This document shows, piece by piece, positions 42,784 to 52,701 of a DNA stretch of 64,000 nt. The stretch spans positions 1 through 64,000 of the forward strand of contig NZ_LOJI01000005.1 in the NCBI RefSeq assembly GCF_001595965.1, written 5' to 3'. The notes below the pieces were generated by a model. It was not told the DNA's origin. It did no database searches and saw nothing but the letters and a program-made list of their open reading frames with translations. The translations under genes and the position numbers were made by a program. The first letter of the stretch is position 1, and each line of letters opens with the position of its first letter. This stretch comes from Polynucleobacter yangtzensis. Its GTDB lineage: Bacteria > Pseudomonadota > Gammaproteobacteria > Burkholderiales > Burkholderiaceae.

Positions 42784-45700
42784 ATGTCTCAGTCTTTCCC
42801 AACCATTTCTGACCAAAAGCAGCCGCAAGCTTGGGCAATCACGCCTAATAGCCAAGCGCTTGCCCAATTGGCAAAAGGCATCTGGGATTGTGCAGTGCAA
42901 ACCAATCAGCGCCCCTTAGTGGTGCTCAGCACCGCAGGGCCTCTAGTTGGGGTGAGGGCAGCTTTAGAGCAAAACAGACCCAAAGACTTACCGAGCAGTA
43001 TTGCCTTCTTGCCCCAAGTCATTAGTTTTACGGATTGGCTAGAAGCAGCACCAGGCGCATGGAAATTTCCAAAGAAGCAAACAGATTTAGAGAGATGGTT
43101 ATCGGTGTTTGTCAATTTGCGCAAACACAAAACCTTACAAGCATGGTTTAAAGCAGAAAGCGAAGCAGGGGCATGGGGATTGGCGCAGGCAGTCATCGAT
43201 GCGTGCGACACATTATCTGAGGCAGTTATTCCGCAATTGCAAGGCGAGTTAAATGAATTGCTACAGACGCATGACTTGGATACAGAGACTTGGCTTAAAA
43301 AAGTAGAGCTTGTTTTAGATCAGGCGATTGCTAAAGCTTATGTAGGACTCTCGCGCAATGTTGTAGATGAAGAGTCTGCAGTGCTACTCACTTTCTGGCG
43401 TTATTTAAGCAGCGTTGGCGATCCAGTTGTACGCAAACATTTGGCAATGGCTGCACATATGCAATTGGCAAAGTCCAATGCAGAAAATCAGCATAGCAAT
43501 GTACGTCCATTCATTTGGGTGCAGACGGCGGATCCGAAGCCGGTAGATCAAGAGTTAATTGATCGCTACCTTAATGAATATGCTCAATACGCTCCAGTGG
43601 TGCGTGGAGATTTAGACTGGGGTTCAGTGGCTCTGTGGTCTGAGGCGCTTTGTGGGCTTGATGCTGATGGACATATCGCATCTGCAAACCCTGCAGAAGA
43701 TTCTCAAGTGAGTAGCAATATTCAAGCCAATAGAAATGATGATTGGCGCTTGCTAGCAGCAAGACGTTTTGAAGAGTTGGCATGGGCTGCAACGAAATCG
43801 ATTGAGTCCCATCTTATTGCTGGCAAGAAAAATATTGCCTTGGTTGCACAAGATCGTTTAGCAGCTCGAAGGACACGAGCTTTATTAAGTCGCCTAGGCA
43901 GCGCACTACGGATTCGGGATGAAACCGGTTGGAAGTTATCAACTACTAGAGCCGCAGCTGCATTTGATGGTTGGCTTGAGTTGATACGCGCACCAAAAGA
44001 AGGTCCAAGCGCAAGCGCATTGTTGGAGTTTTTACAAAACCCTTATTTTGATCTTCCGTATAGTCTGAATAAACCCCCTGAGGCATGCATTGGACTGCTT
44101 GCTCAACTTGAAGATATTTTGATTGCGAGTCAAGCCAAGTCTGGGTGGGAAACTTTTCTCATGGCGATTGAGCGAGCCAATAAGTATGCTGCGTCAAATG
44201 GCGGCTCACCCAACGAGCATTTAATCGACCTCATCAAGTTTGTAAGGCGCCTCCACATCGCTTGGCAGCACTTATCGGTGGATTGTTCTAGTGCATACGA
44301 TCTTTTGCAGAAAAACCTGAAAGAGACAGGTATGGCGGGGCGCCTAGAGAGTGATGCTGCTGGTAAGCAGCTGTTAGAAGTTCTCGATAGTTTTAATCTC
44401 AGTAGTGGCGTCTATAGAAATTTGAAGATGCGCCTACCAGAGTGGTTAAGCTTGCTAAAAACTGTTATCGAAGAAGCAACTTATGAGGAAGCTGGTAAAG
44501 AGGCGCAAGCAACCCTGAGCATCTTGCCTCTGAGTTCGACACGCTTACGACAATTTGATGCGGTAGTGTTGGTTGGGTGTGATGAGCAGCAGCTACCAGC
44601 ATTTTCTGAGCCTCCATTATTTTTCTCGGACACGCTGAACCGCTATCTCAAGTCTTCTACATTTGCAGCTCAGTACGTACAGCAGGCTAGAGACCTCTCT
44701 CAGTTGCTTGTCTCCTGTGAGCAAGTAGATCTTCTCTGGCAAAGTAAAAGTAAAAGCGGTGAACCTCTACGTCCATCGGCATGGATTCAGCGTTTACAGA
44801 CCCAATTAAAAGACTGGAAAGCGATAGAGGTAAAGCCGGAGACCTATGAAGGCAAATCTCAACCACTGCAAATGTCGGTGAGCGTGCCCGATAAAGATTT
44901 AGCGATTCCGGTAACGGTCTCGCCCAGCGCTTATAAGGCTTTGAGGGATTGTCCTTACCGCTATTACGTTAGCAGCTTATTGGGATTGCGCAAGGCAAAA
45001 GAATTCGAAGAAGGCTTTGATGCCTCTCTTGCGGGTCAAACTTTGCATGCTTTGCTCAAAACCTTTTTTCAAGCGCTGAAAACAGAAGACGAAAAATCTC
45101 ACTCGCCCATTCATGACGGTGCAGACGGGCGCCGTCAATGGATGATCGAGCATTTAATGAAATGTTCTGAGAATGAGTTTGAGCGCCTCATTGCAGGCGA
45201 TGCAAGAGTGCTTGGAACTCTAAGGGATTGGCAAAAACAAATTCCTAGTTTTGTGGATTGGCAAATTCAAAGAGAAAACGAGGGCTGGCGTTATCACGAT
45301 GCCGAGCTAACGGTTGGCTTTACATTAAGTTTGAGTGATCCCGATGGCGTGCAAAGAGATATCCGTATTGCAGGGCGCGCTGATCGATTTGATATTCACC
45401 AGTCTGATAGCAATGCGGCAGCGGTGATTGACTATAAAAATCAAAAGATGAAAAAGATTGTGGATCGTGCTGAGAATATCTTGGATGACCCACAGCTTTT
45501 AATCTATGCCCGTGCTGCCAGTGAAAACGCGGTTGCAGCTCATATCCTAGGTCGTATAGTGAGTCAGGCTGAATGGGTAAGTCTCAGGGCTGATTTAGAT
45601 AAAGGGGGGGATAAAAGTATCCGAGCGTATGCAGTAGAAAACATGCCGGAACTGATGGCAGAGTTTTCAGAGCAGATCACCCAAGATTTAAATACCTTAT

Positions 45701-45789
45701 GGGCGCGTAAGCCTATGCAAGCATTTGCACCAGATAGCGTATGTCAATACTGCGAAGCTAGAGGCATTTGCAGAAAGGGGATGTGGTGA
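42784..45789 (+). CDS. addB: AddB-type nuclease/inactive helicase subunit
   Basis: A 1001-residue protein with a C-terminal PD-(D/E)XK nuclease domain: CPYRYYVSSLLGLRK (first cluster cysteine, about residue 723), IAGRADRFDI, AAVIDYKNQK, and the cysteine group CQYCEARGIC that completes a 4Fe-4S cluster. The N-terminal part is helicase-like but without Walker A. It processes double-strand ends with AddA for recombination. No clear ribosome-binding site is seen at ATG 42784. Its end overlaps addA by four bases. Confidence 0.85.
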   Translation: MSQSFPTISDQKQPQAWAITPNSQALAQLAKGIWDCAVQTNQRPLVVLSTAGPLVGVRAALEQNRPKDLPSSIAFLPQVISFTDWLEAAPGAWKFPKKQTDLERWLSVFVNLRKHKTLQAWFKAESEAGAWGLAQAVIDACDTLSEAVIPQLQGELNELLQTHDLDTETWLKKVELVLDQAIAKAYVGLSRNVVDEESAVLLTFWRYLSSVGDPVVRKHLAMAAHMQLAKSNAENQHSNVRPFIWVQTADPKPVDQELIDRYLNEYAQYAPVVRGDLDWGSVALWSEALCGLDADGHIASANPAEDSQVSSNIQANRNDDWRLLAARRFEELAWAATKSIESHLIAGKKNIALVAQDRLAARRTRALLSRLGSALRIRDETGWKLSTTRAAAAFDGWLELIRAPKEGPSASALLEFLQNPYFDLPYSLNKPPEACIGLLAQLEDILIASQAKSGWETFLMAIERANKYAASNGGSPNEHLIDLIKFVRRLHIAWQHLSVDCSSAYDLLQKNLKETGMAGRLESDAAGKQLLEVLDSFNLSSGVYRNLKMRLPEWLSLLKTVIEEATYEEAGKEAQATLSILPLSSTRLRQFDAVVLVGCDEQQLPAFSEPPLFFSDTLNRYLKSSTFAAQYVQQARDLSQLLVSCEQVDLLWQSKSKSGEPLRPSAWIQRLQTQLKDWKAIEVKPETYEGKSQPLQMSVSVPDKDLAIPVTVSPSAYKALRDCPYRYYVSSLLGLRKAKEFEEGFDASLAGQTLHALLKTFFQALKTEDEKSHSPIHDGADGRRQWMIEHLMKCSENEFERLIAGDARVLGTLRDWQKQIPSFVDWQIQRENEGWRYHDAELTVGFTLSLSDPDGVQRDIRIAGRADRFDIHQSDSNAAAVIDYKNQKMKKIVDRAENILDDPQLLIYARAASENAVAAHILGRIVSQAEWVSLRADLDKGGDKSIRAYAVENMPELMAEFSEQITQDLNTLWARKPMQAFAPDSVCQYCEARGICRKGMW

Positions 45790-48700
45790 GCGAAGAGTTC
45801 AATTACTCCTTGGCCTGTAATCCAGAAAGATCGGTAATCGTCTCTGCTTGTGCGGGTAGCGGTAAGACTTGGCTATTGGTGGCTCGTATGATCAGGTTGT
45901 TGTTAGCCAGTGCAAAGCCTCAAGAGATCTTGGCGTTGACTTTTACGCGTAAAGCCGCACAAGAAATGCGTGATCGCCTCTACGGTTTATTGGAAGAGTT
46001 TTCCACTGCAGATGACGCAACGCTTACACATGAATTGCAAATGAGAGGGCTAACGAAAGAAGAGGCTATTCAATTGTTACCCCAGGCTAGAGCCCTATAC
46101 ATCAAGGTTCTATCTAGCCCGCAGGCTATCGTGATTGACACCTTCCATGGTTGGTTTGGGCGTTTGCTTGGCGCAGCTCCAGTATCTGCAGAGGTGCAGC
46201 CTGGCTTTAATTTGCGAGAAGATGCTAAGCGCCTACAAGAAGAGTGTATGGGTGATTGGTGGGGCAATCTGCCAGAGGATTTAAAAAAGCACTATGACGT
46301 ATTGCTAGCAGAGTTTGGTGCGAGTGAGACTCAAAAGTTCTTGATGGGGAATTACAGTCTCTTCAAACAAAGAGGCGCATGGACTTTCTTTCGAGACACT
46401 TGTATTGCTAAAAATACTCAGCCAGCAGATTGTTTGAAAAAGATCTTGCCCCACCTTGCCAAGAGTAATCCACTTGAAGTTTTTTGGAAGCTTCCCGGCA
46501 CCAAAAAAGATCTAGAAATGCTCTATGAGTGTTTTCAAAATGGCACCCCAACCCAAGTAGGTAAAGCAGCGTATTTAAAGCAAGTGATTGAACATCATGA
46601 CGCCAATGGCTCGGTGATGGATATCGCCAATGAGTTTCAAGCTTATTTTTTGACTCAAGCACGGACTCCTTTAGCAGATATTGCTAAGACTTCAGCCCCA
46701 ATGCTCAAGTATTTAAATGCAAAGAATATTGAGCCCACAGAGATTGCGAAGATTCGTAATGGCTGGGTAGATGCTTATCAAGACTTATTTGCATGGCAAA
46801 GCGAACACCTCATTCGAGATCTTAATATTGCATGGTTTGCCATGAGTGAGGCGATGCTTGCCCATATGGAAAAAGCCAAAGAGTCCATGCGTGTGAGGGA
46901 CTTTGATGATTTAGAAATTGGTGTGAGTCAATTAATGACTAGCTCTGCCAATGCCTCTTATTTGCAGGCTCGCTTGGATGCAAAGTACAAACATATTCTG
47001 ATCGACGAGTTTCAGGACACTAACCCATTGCAGTGGCAAATATTACGCTCATGGTTGGATGGCTATGGCGATGATAGTTCGATGCCAAGCGTTTTTATTG
47101 TTGGCGATCCTAAGCAATCGATTTATCGTTTTCGTCGTGCTGATCCAAGACTATTTGATAGTGCTAGAGATTTTCTGGTGAGAAAGCTAAATGCAGCTGC
47201 CTTATCGCAAAATACCACCCGCAGAAATGCGCCGGCTATTAATGATGCGGTGAATGGGGTGTTCTTGGCAGGCGCTTTACCGGAGAGTTATCAATACGCC
47301 AAGCAAGCTACAGCCTGGAAGCCTCTGCAGCAAGGCATGCCAGCGGAAGCGTATGCAGTAGATGGTGAGACAAAATTATTGCCCCTCATTGAGCGAGTGG
47401 AGAACGAGCAGCCAGAACGTTATGGCTCAGCTTTTGATGTTGCGATTCGAGATTCTGGTCAAACCAGCGATGTGCAGCAGCGCTATGAAGAGGGTAAGCA
47501 AGTTAGTCGATTAATTCATCATGTAATTGCAACGCGCCAAGTGATGGATAAAAAAGACGGCAAAGATTATTGGCGCCCTGCAAGAGCAAGTGACTTCATC
47601 TTGCTGGTAAAGCGTCGTAAATATTTGCCGCAGTTTGAAAGAGCTCTTCGTGAAGCGGGTTTGGCTTATGACAGTACTCGCCTGGGTGGTCTTCTCAATA
47701 CATTAGAAATCGATGACCTTATTGCATTACTAACAGTATTGGTTTCTCCTCGCCATGATTTGCCGTTGGCCCAGATTTTACGTAGTCCAATCTTTAGTTT
47801 TACCGAGCAGCAGATGCAAGAACTCAGTATGAGTATTGGCGGCAATGGCCAAGGTTATCGCTCCTGGTGGGATGCATTACAGGCTAGTCAAAACCCGCAA
47901 ACCCAGAAGGCGGCAAGGTATTTAGAGCATTGGCGTGGGTTAGGCGAGGTATTACCAGTTCATGATTTGCTGGATTTGATTTATCACGAGAGTAATTTGC
48001 GAGTGAGTTATGCCGTTGCCGCTCAAAATCTAGCCAGGGCGCAAGTCTTGGCGAATCTAGATGCTTTTCTGGAGCTCGCTTTAAATCAGGATGGCGGTCG
48101 CTATCCCAGCTTAAGCCGCTTCATTGATGAGATGAATGCAATGCGTCGTGGCGATGATGATGAAACGCCAGATGAGGGCGATGTTGAGGCTGAGGCAAAT
48201 GAAGATATTGGTGAGTTGGATGAGCAAAGCGAGATGTCGGAGGAGGATCGTCATCAGCGCGTACGCTTAATGACAATACATGGAGCTAAAGGCTTGGAGT
48301 CACCTTTTGTCATCATGCTTGATGCAAATAATACGGAGTGGCGTGCACCGCATCGAGGTGTTCTGTTAGATTGGTCGCCAGAGCATGACAGCCCGACACA
48401 TCTCTCTTTGTATACCTCTAAGACACTCACTGGCGAGCGTAGTCTTATCTTCAAAAAAGAGAATGAGGTTAGTCAGAATGAAAATTGGAATCTCCTCTAC
48501 GTTGCTATGACTAGAGCGAAGCAGGGCTTATGGCTTAGCGGCGCAGCTAGCAGTAGTAAGACCGGACTGAATGAGCGCTCTTGGTACGGTAGAGCTCTGG
48601 CTGCAGGTGTTCCCGTGCTAGATCTCAATACCCTCGACCTTAAAGACATACTAATAGAGCAGCGCGATATGCAGCTAGAGCTTGGAAGTGCGCCATTTAA

Positions 48701-49301
48701 GATTGATCACTTTCAGATTGCATGGGATCAAGCTAAGAGCAATTATCAAGACTCAATTGCTAAGATTGAGAGTGGAGTCCTGGCGCAGGAGCTTGCAGAA
48801 AAAGTCTTAGAACAAGATAAAGCAGAGCCTGACCTAGAAATTCTGGAAGAGGGTACAAACTTCCACAAGCTTCTCGAGTTCCTTACTCCAGACTCTAGCA
48901 ATCAAGTAAAGCTACCCATGCCAAGCGAGCAAGAGCTCATGAATTGGTTGGGTGTGGATGAAGAGCATGCGAAAACACTACTGACTCGCACTAAAACAGT
49001 CTTGGACACTCCAGAACTCCAGCGCTATCTGACATCAGGCGAATGGGTTCAAGCCTGGAATGAGCTTGATATCGCTAGCGAAGATGGCAAGAGCTATCGC
49101 ATGGATCGCTTAGTGGAGCTGGATGATCATTTAGTCATCATCGATTACAAGCTCACGATTCCAGAAGTGGGTAGCGAGAAATATGAAAAGTATCGCAAGC
49201 AGTTACAAGGCTACCAAGCCGAACTTGCGCGCATCCGAGAAGACAAGCCAAACAAGGCTTACTTGATTTCATCTAAGGGTGAGATGGTTGAAGTGAAGTA
49301 G
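45786..49301 (+). CDS. addA: AddA-type UvrD-like helicase/nuclease
   Basis: About 1171 residues. Walker A SACAGSGKTWLL is near residue 18, then LTFTRKAAQEM, LIDEFQDTNPLQW (motif II), GDPKQSIYRFRRAD, TIHGAKGLESP (motif V), VAMTRAKQGLW (motif VI) and a C-terminal nuclease DYK..Y..QL motif (about YRMDRLVEL...IIDYKLT). I choose GTG 45786, as AGAAAGGGG lies before it and its GTGA overlaps the addB stop; a TTG at 45768 is less likely. It forms the repair complex with AddB. Confidence 0.88.
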   Translation: MSEEFNYSLACNPERSVIVSACAGSGKTWLLVARMIRLLLASAKPQEILALTFTRKAAQEMRDRLYGLLEEFSTADDATLTHELQMRGLTKEEAIQLLPQARALYIKVLSSPQAIVIDTFHGWFGRLLGAAPVSAEVQPGFNLREDAKRLQEECMGDWWGNLPEDLKKHYDVLLAEFGASETQKFLMGNYSLFKQRGAWTFFRDTCIAKNTQPADCLKKILPHLAKSNPLEVFWKLPGTKKDLEMLYECFQNGTPTQVGKAAYLKQVIEHHDANGSVMDIANEFQAYFLTQARTPLADIAKTSAPMLKYLNAKNIEPTEIAKIRNGWVDAYQDLFAWQSEHLIRDLNIAWFAMSEAMLAHMEKAKESMRVRDFDDLEIGVSQLMTSSANASYLQARLDAKYKHILIDEFQDTNPLQWQILRSWLDGYGDDSSMPSVFIVGDPKQSIYRFRRADPRLFDSARDFLVRKLNAAALSQNTTRRNAPAINDAVNGVFLAGALPESYQYAKQATAWKPLQQGMPAEAYAVDGETKLLPLIERVENEQPERYGSAFDVAIRDSGQTSDVQQRYEEGKQVSRLIHHVIATRQVMDKKDGKDYWRPARASDFILLVKRRKYLPQFERALREAGLAYDSTRLGGLLNTLEIDDLIALLTVLVSPRHDLPLAQILRSPIFSFTEQQMQELSMSIGGNGQGYRSWWDALQASQNPQTQKAARYLEHWRGLGEVLPVHDLLDLIYHESNLRVSYAVAAQNLARAQVLANLDAFLELALNQDGGRYPSLSRFIDEMNAMRRGDDDETPDEGDVEAEANEDIGELDEQSEMSEEDRHQRVRLMTIHGAKGLESPFVIMLDANNTEWRAPHRGVLLDWSPEHDSPTHLSLYTSKTLTGERSLIFKKENEVSQNENWNLLYVAMTRAKQGLWLSGAASSSKTGLNERSWYGRALAAGVPVLDLNTLDLKDILIEQRDMQLELGSAPFKIDHFQIAWDQAKSNYQDSIAKIESGVLAQELAEKVLEQDKAEPDLEILEEGTNFHKLLEFLTPDSSNQVKLPMPSEQELMNWLGVDEEHAKTLLTRTKTVLDTPELQRYLTSGEWVQAWNELDIASEDGKSYRMDRLVELDDHLVIIDYKLTIPEVGSEKYEKYRKQLQGYQAELARIREDKPNKAYLISSKGEMVEVK

Positions 49302-49325
49302 TGCATAAGGCACTATCATTTAGGC

Positions 49326-49451
49326 ATGGAACGCTTCCCTATCATTGTCGAATTCGTAGAGACTGCTCAGCCTTGGTTTTATCGAGCTAGTATTTATCTG
49401 TCCAATGCCTTTGCGGATGACCCGGCGATACTCGCCTTTGTTTTTTGTTAA
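49326..49451 (+). CDS. Possible 41-residue ORF after addA
   Basis: An ATG-started frame of 42 codons, MERFPIIVEFVETAQPWFYR then ASIYLSNAFADDPAILAFVFC. It has no strong ribosome-binding site, and no recognised family. It ends 21 bases before a strong terminator, which gives some support for translation, but it may be chance. Confidence 0.25.
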   Translation: MERFPIIVEFVETAQPWFYRASIYLSNAFADDPAILAFVFC

Positions 49452-49472
49452 GAGTGAATGAGATCGAGAAAG

Positions 49473-49492
49473 CCACCTACGGGTGGTTTTTT
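49473..49492 (+). terminator. intrinsic terminator after addBA
   Basis: CCACC (49473-49477), loop TACG, GGTGG (49482-49486), then six T residues. It isolates the SOS cassette downstream. Confidence 0.85.
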
Positions 49493-49543
49493 GTTGCCTA
49501 AATTTTGAGCAAATAGCCCCAAAACAACAAAAATAGCCCTGTT

Positions 49544-49580
49544 TTTACAGTTTTTACATATACTGTATAAACATACAGTA
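49544..49580 (+). promoter_or_regulatory. SOS (LexA) box overlapping the umuDC promoter
   Basis: TACTGTATAAACATACAGTA at 49561-49580 fits the E. coli LexA consensus at 18 of 20 positions. A sigma70 promoter overlaps: -35 TTTACA (49544-49549), 16-base spacer, -10 TATAAA (49566-49571). LexA binding would therefore block the -10. Transcription is predicted near 49578, about eight bases before the umuD ATG. Confidence 0.85.
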
Positions 49581-49585
49581 TATTA

Positions 49586-50086
49586 ATGACTATGACGCAA
49601 GTAATGAACCCCGCAAAAGTAACTCTAAGCCAGGCACCACAAGCCTTGGCGGGGCATTTTGCTGTCTATGAGCTTAAGCTCCTAAGTCACCGGATTTCAG
49701 CTGGATTCCCTAGTCCAGCAGCAGATTACGCTGAGGACGGCCTGGATTTGAACCATTACCTCGTTCAGAACAAGCCAGCCACCTTCATGTTCACCGTGAA
49801 GGGCGATTCCATGCTGGGCGCAGGCATTTGCGATGGTGACAAGGTGGTTGTTGATAAAGCGCTCAAACCAAAACACAAAGACATTGTTGTGGCTGTCGTC
49901 GATGGTGAATACACCATCAAGCGCCTCTATCAGTTACGCGGTCGCATTGAGCTCCAACCAGAAAACCCCAATTACCAACCCATCACCTTTAACGAAGGTA
50001 GTGAGTTGCAAATCTGGGGCGTGGTTGTTGGAGTGGTGCGCAAGTACAGCAACGCCAGCACTAGATACAGCAAAGAGGGCAAGTGA
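49586..50086 (+). CDS. umuD: UmuD-like translesion-synthesis/S24 peptidase
   Basis: A 166-residue protein. The self-cleavage site is A39-G40 ([11 protein letters not shown]). The catalytic serine is S75 in [13 protein letters not shown] and the lysine K112 in EYTIKRLY; their 37-residue spacing equals that of E. coli UmuD (S60/K97). After RecA-stimulated cleavage, UmuD' would join UmuC in DNA polymerase V. It has no visible ribosome-binding site, and starts five bases after the SOS box, suggesting a leaderless or very short mRNA. An ATG at 49604 is possible. Confidence 0.9.
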   Translation: MTMTQVMNPAKVTLSQAPQALAGHFAVYELKLLSHRISAGFPSPAADYAEDGLDLNHYLVQNKPATFMFTVKGDSMLGAGICDGDKVVVDKALKPKHKDIVVAVVDGEYTIKRLYQLRGRIELQPENPNYQPITFNEGSELQIWGVVVGVVRKYSNASTRYSKEGK

Positions 50087-50087
50087 T

Positions 50088-51413
50088 ATGAATCTCCATT
50101 CACAAACTACATCAAGCTCATCAAATTCGCTCTTTGCACTCGTAGATGTAAATAATTTCTATGTTTCTTGCGAGCGCGTATTCCAGCCTAAGCTAGAAGA
50201 TGTGCCAATGGTGGTGCTCTCGAATAACGATGGCTGTGCTGTAGCGCGTAGCGCTGAAGTTAAAGCACTTGGCGTGAAGATGGGTACACCTTGGTTTCAG
50301 ATGAAAGATCTTGCCAAGAAGCATGGCATCCTGGCTCAATCATCCAACTACACGCTGTATGGGGATATGAGTAGCCGAGTAGTTCAGGTACTCAGAACAT
50401 TTACACCTAACTTAGAGGTCTACAGCATCGATGAGAGCTTCTTGCAAATCGAAACTGTCCTCAAGCAATACCAAGACACCATTGAGTTGGGTCAGAAGAT
50501 CAAGCAACAAGTTAAAGACACTACTGGCTTACCAGTCTGTGTAGGTATTGGCGCTAGCAAGACCTTAGCCAAGCTAGCCAATCACTTGGCTAAAAAGCAC
50601 AAGCAGTTTGCTGGTGTATGCGATGTCAATGCGATGGCCAAAGAAGAGCTCTATCAGTGGATGAGTGAAACTGACGTGGGCGAGGTTTGGGGCGTAGGTA
50701 AACAAATCGCCAAGAAACTCAAAGCTCAGAATATTCAAAGCGTATTTGATCTCTTGCAAGCTTCACCACAAGCAATGCGTCAGCAGTTTGGTGTAGTTAT
50801 GGAGCGTCTTTGCTACGAACTACGCGGCACATCTTGTCTGCAGTTAGAAGAAGTGGCGCCAGCCAAACAACAAATCATTGCCTCACGTAGCTTTGGTAAA
50901 CCCGTGACTAGCCAAGCTGAGCTTGCGCAGTCGGTTGCCACTCATGTGGCCCGTGCAGCTGAAAAGCTCAGAGCGCAAAACAGCGCTACGGGTGCGCTCA
51001 CAGTATTTATACAGACTAATCCGTTTAAGAAAAACGAACCGCAACACCATCAAAGCGTCACGATTCCACTGGCAGACCCAACAGATAACACACTGACATT
51101 AACGAATGCTGCACTGGCAGGCTTGAAGCAAATCTATCAAGCGAGCTTTCGTTATAAGAAAGCAGGCGTCATTCTCAATTTGATTGGCGATAAGCCCACA
51201 GCCCAGCAATCCTTGTTTGACGATATCGAAACCAAAGGCAAATCTGCTCATCTCATGAAAGCAGTTGATGAAATCAATACGCGCTTTGGTAATGCGGCCA
51301 TTAGATCCGCAGCTTCAGGAACCAATAGCACTAAACAAGAGTGGCAAATGAGATCAAACAATAGATCGCCGAACTACACCACCCGCTGGGATGAGTTGCC
51401 GGTGGTTAGATAA
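50088..51413 (+). CDS. umuC: DNA polymerase V catalytic subunit
   Basis: About 441 residues. Y-family polymerase motifs are [19 protein letters not shown] (first metal site), [11 protein letters not shown], and SIDESFL (second site), with an HhH region near [13 protein letters not shown]. The C-terminal little-finger domain is followed by a beta-clamp binding peptide QQSLFD. The start is ATG 50088, one base after the umuD stop; longer in-frame readings that begin inside umuD are not supported. Confidence 0.93.
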   Translation: MNLHSQTTSSSSNSLFALVDVNNFYVSCERVFQPKLEDVPMVVLSNNDGCAVARSAEVKALGVKMGTPWFQMKDLAKKHGILAQSSNYTLYGDMSSRVVQVLRTFTPNLEVYSIDESFLQIETVLKQYQDTIELGQKIKQQVKDTTGLPVCVGIGASKTLAKLANHLAKKHKQFAGVCDVNAMAKEELYQWMSETDVGEVWGVGKQIAKKLKAQNIQSVFDLLQASPQAMRQQFGVVMERLCYELRGTSCLQLEEVAPAKQQIIASRSFGKPVTSQAELAQSVATHVARAAEKLRAQNSATGALTVFIQTNPFKKNEPQHHQSVTIPLADPTDNTLTLTNAALAGLKQIYQASFRYKKAGVILNLIGDKPTAQQSLFDDIETKGKSAHLMKAVDEINTRFGNAAIRSAASGTNSTKQEWQMRSNNRSPNYTTRWDELPVVR

Positions 51414-51475
51414 AGAAATTCAGCAGCAAGTATTCACAAATAAGTAACACGCAACAACATATTAAGGAGAAGCAA

Positions 51476-51619
51476 ATGAACACAATCAGCAACTTGATGA
51501 ATAACTTTAACGGCATCTCATTGGCAGTGATCATGATCCTGTCCTATTGCGCAGTGTTGAAAAATACAAAGCGTCACGATGTTGAAACAAAGCAGATCTT
51601 TAATCGCAAGTATCAGTAA
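51476..51619 (+). CDS. 47-residue small membrane-like protein downstream of umuC
   Basis: This ORF begins MNTISNLMNNFNGISLAVIM and ends ...QIFNRKYQ. AAGGAGAAGC precedes its ATG at a good distance, so it has the best ribosome-binding site in the area. Residues 14-28 are hydrophobic and the C-terminal 20 residues are strongly basic, as in a single-pass or peripheral membrane peptide. It lies 62 bases after umuC in the same direction, with no intervening terminator seen, so it may be induced with the SOS genes. No family was recognised. Confidence 0.6.
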   Translation: MNTISNLMNNFNGISLAVIMILSYCAVLKNTKRHDVETKQIFNRKYQ

Positions 51620-51665
51620 AGAACATTGCGGTAGCAGCGAGTAGAAAATAAGCAGTAGGCAGAGG

Positions 51666-51697
51666 GGGAATAAGGAAATCACGGATTCCTTATTCCC
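51666..51697. repeat. 12-bp inverted repeat after the umuDC cassette
   Basis: GGGAATAAGGAA (51666-51677), loop ATCACGGA, TTCCTTATTCCC (51686-51697). The stem is perfect, but no T tract follows. It probably ends or stabilises the umuDC transcript. Confidence 0.7.
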
Positions 51698-51779
51698 TAT
51701 TGCATAGTAGGGGCGAGTAGATAATTCCCCTAGGGTTGTTAAGTCTTTAATACCCCTAAAAAGTGGTTAAGATTCGGAT

Positions 51780-52322
51780 ATGAATCCAGATAAAGAAACC
51801 TTCTTAGATAAAAAATTACGTCCTTTGCCGCGTTGGATATTTATGTCCCGCTGGTTGCAGGCGCCACTCTATTTGGGATTGATTGTTGCCCAGGGTGTAT
51901 ACGTTTGGCAGTTCTGGATAGAGCTAGTTCACCTCATTACGATGATGGCAGATAAGTCGATGACTGAAACTGCCTTGATGCTGGTAGTTTTAGGATTGAT
52001 CGACGTCGTCATGATCTCCAATTTATTGGTCATGGTTATTGTTGGTGGCTGGGAAACATTTGTCTCACGCCTGGAACTGGAGAATCACCCCGATCAGCCT
52101 GAATGGCTCTCTCATGTAAATGCAGGGGTCCTCAAGGTAAAGCTAGCAACTGCGATTATTGGTATTTCATCAATTCATTTGCTCAAGACGTTCATCAATG
52201 CGGCATCCTATGATGAAAAAACCTTGATGTGGCAAACCTTAATTCACATTACCTTTGTGCTTTCAGCTGTAGCGATTGCCTATACTGAAAAAATAGTGAC
52301 CGCAGCACATAAGCCGCATTAA
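51780..52322 (+). CDS. YqhA/UPF0114-family membrane protein
   Basis: A 180-residue protein with about four helices: residues 19-40, 62-85, 112-135 and 145-170. [21 protein letters not shown] is the family signature (TIGR00645). Function is unknown. It starts at ATG 51780, about 160 bases downstream of the small ORF. Confidence 0.82.
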   Translation: MNPDKETFLDKKLRPLPRWIFMSRWLQAPLYLGLIVAQGVYVWQFWIELVHLITMMADKSMTETALMLVVLGLIDVVMISNLLVMVIVGGWETFVSRLELENHPDQPEWLSHVNAGVLKVKLATAIIGISSIHLLKTFINAASYDEKTLMWQTLIHITFVLSAVAIAYTEKIVTAAHKPH

Positions 52323-52350
52323 TGGCCGAAGAGTTTTTTCTCTCATTTAG

Positions 52351-52701
52351 ATGGATTTAACAAATCCCTGTTTTGATTGCGGCATGTGCTGCCAGTATTT
52401 CCGGGTCAGTTTTTACCATGGAGAACTTGCCGGTAATGGCTCTGGAACGGTTCCAGAGGAGTTAACCACCAGGGTTTCTACACATCTGGTTTGTATGAAA
52501 GGCACAGAGAAGGGTCATGCACCATGCATCGCTCTTCGCCATACCCATGAAGAAGGTTATCGCTGTTCTATCTACGGGCAGCGCTCGAGCACGTGCAGAT
52601 CATTTGACGTTCTCAATGAAGACGGAAGCATCAATGAGGAGTGTCAAAAACTACAGCAGATTGCAAAACAGAAAAAGCAACAAGGATTGCCGGCTATTTA
52701 G
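52351..52701 (+). CDS. YkgJ-family cysteine-cluster protein
   Basis: A 116-residue protein. Cysteines are in CFDCGMCCQYF (start), CMKG, CIAL, CSIYG and CRSF, the CxxCxxCC-type cluster of the YkgJ family, which may bind zinc or an Fe-S cluster. It is 28 bases after the YqhA-type gene. Its end overlaps the convergent exonuclease gene by eight bases. Confidence 0.82.
   Translation: MDLTNPCFDCGMCCQYFRVSFYHGELAGNGSGTVPEELTTRVSTHLVCMKGTEKGHAPCIALRHTHEEGYRCSIYGQRSSTCRSFDVLNEDGSINEECQKLQQIAKQKKQQGLPAI

Noticed and set aside
49833-50087. N-terminal extension of umuC
   Set aside because: It reads umuD in another frame; the polymerase begins at ATG 50088.
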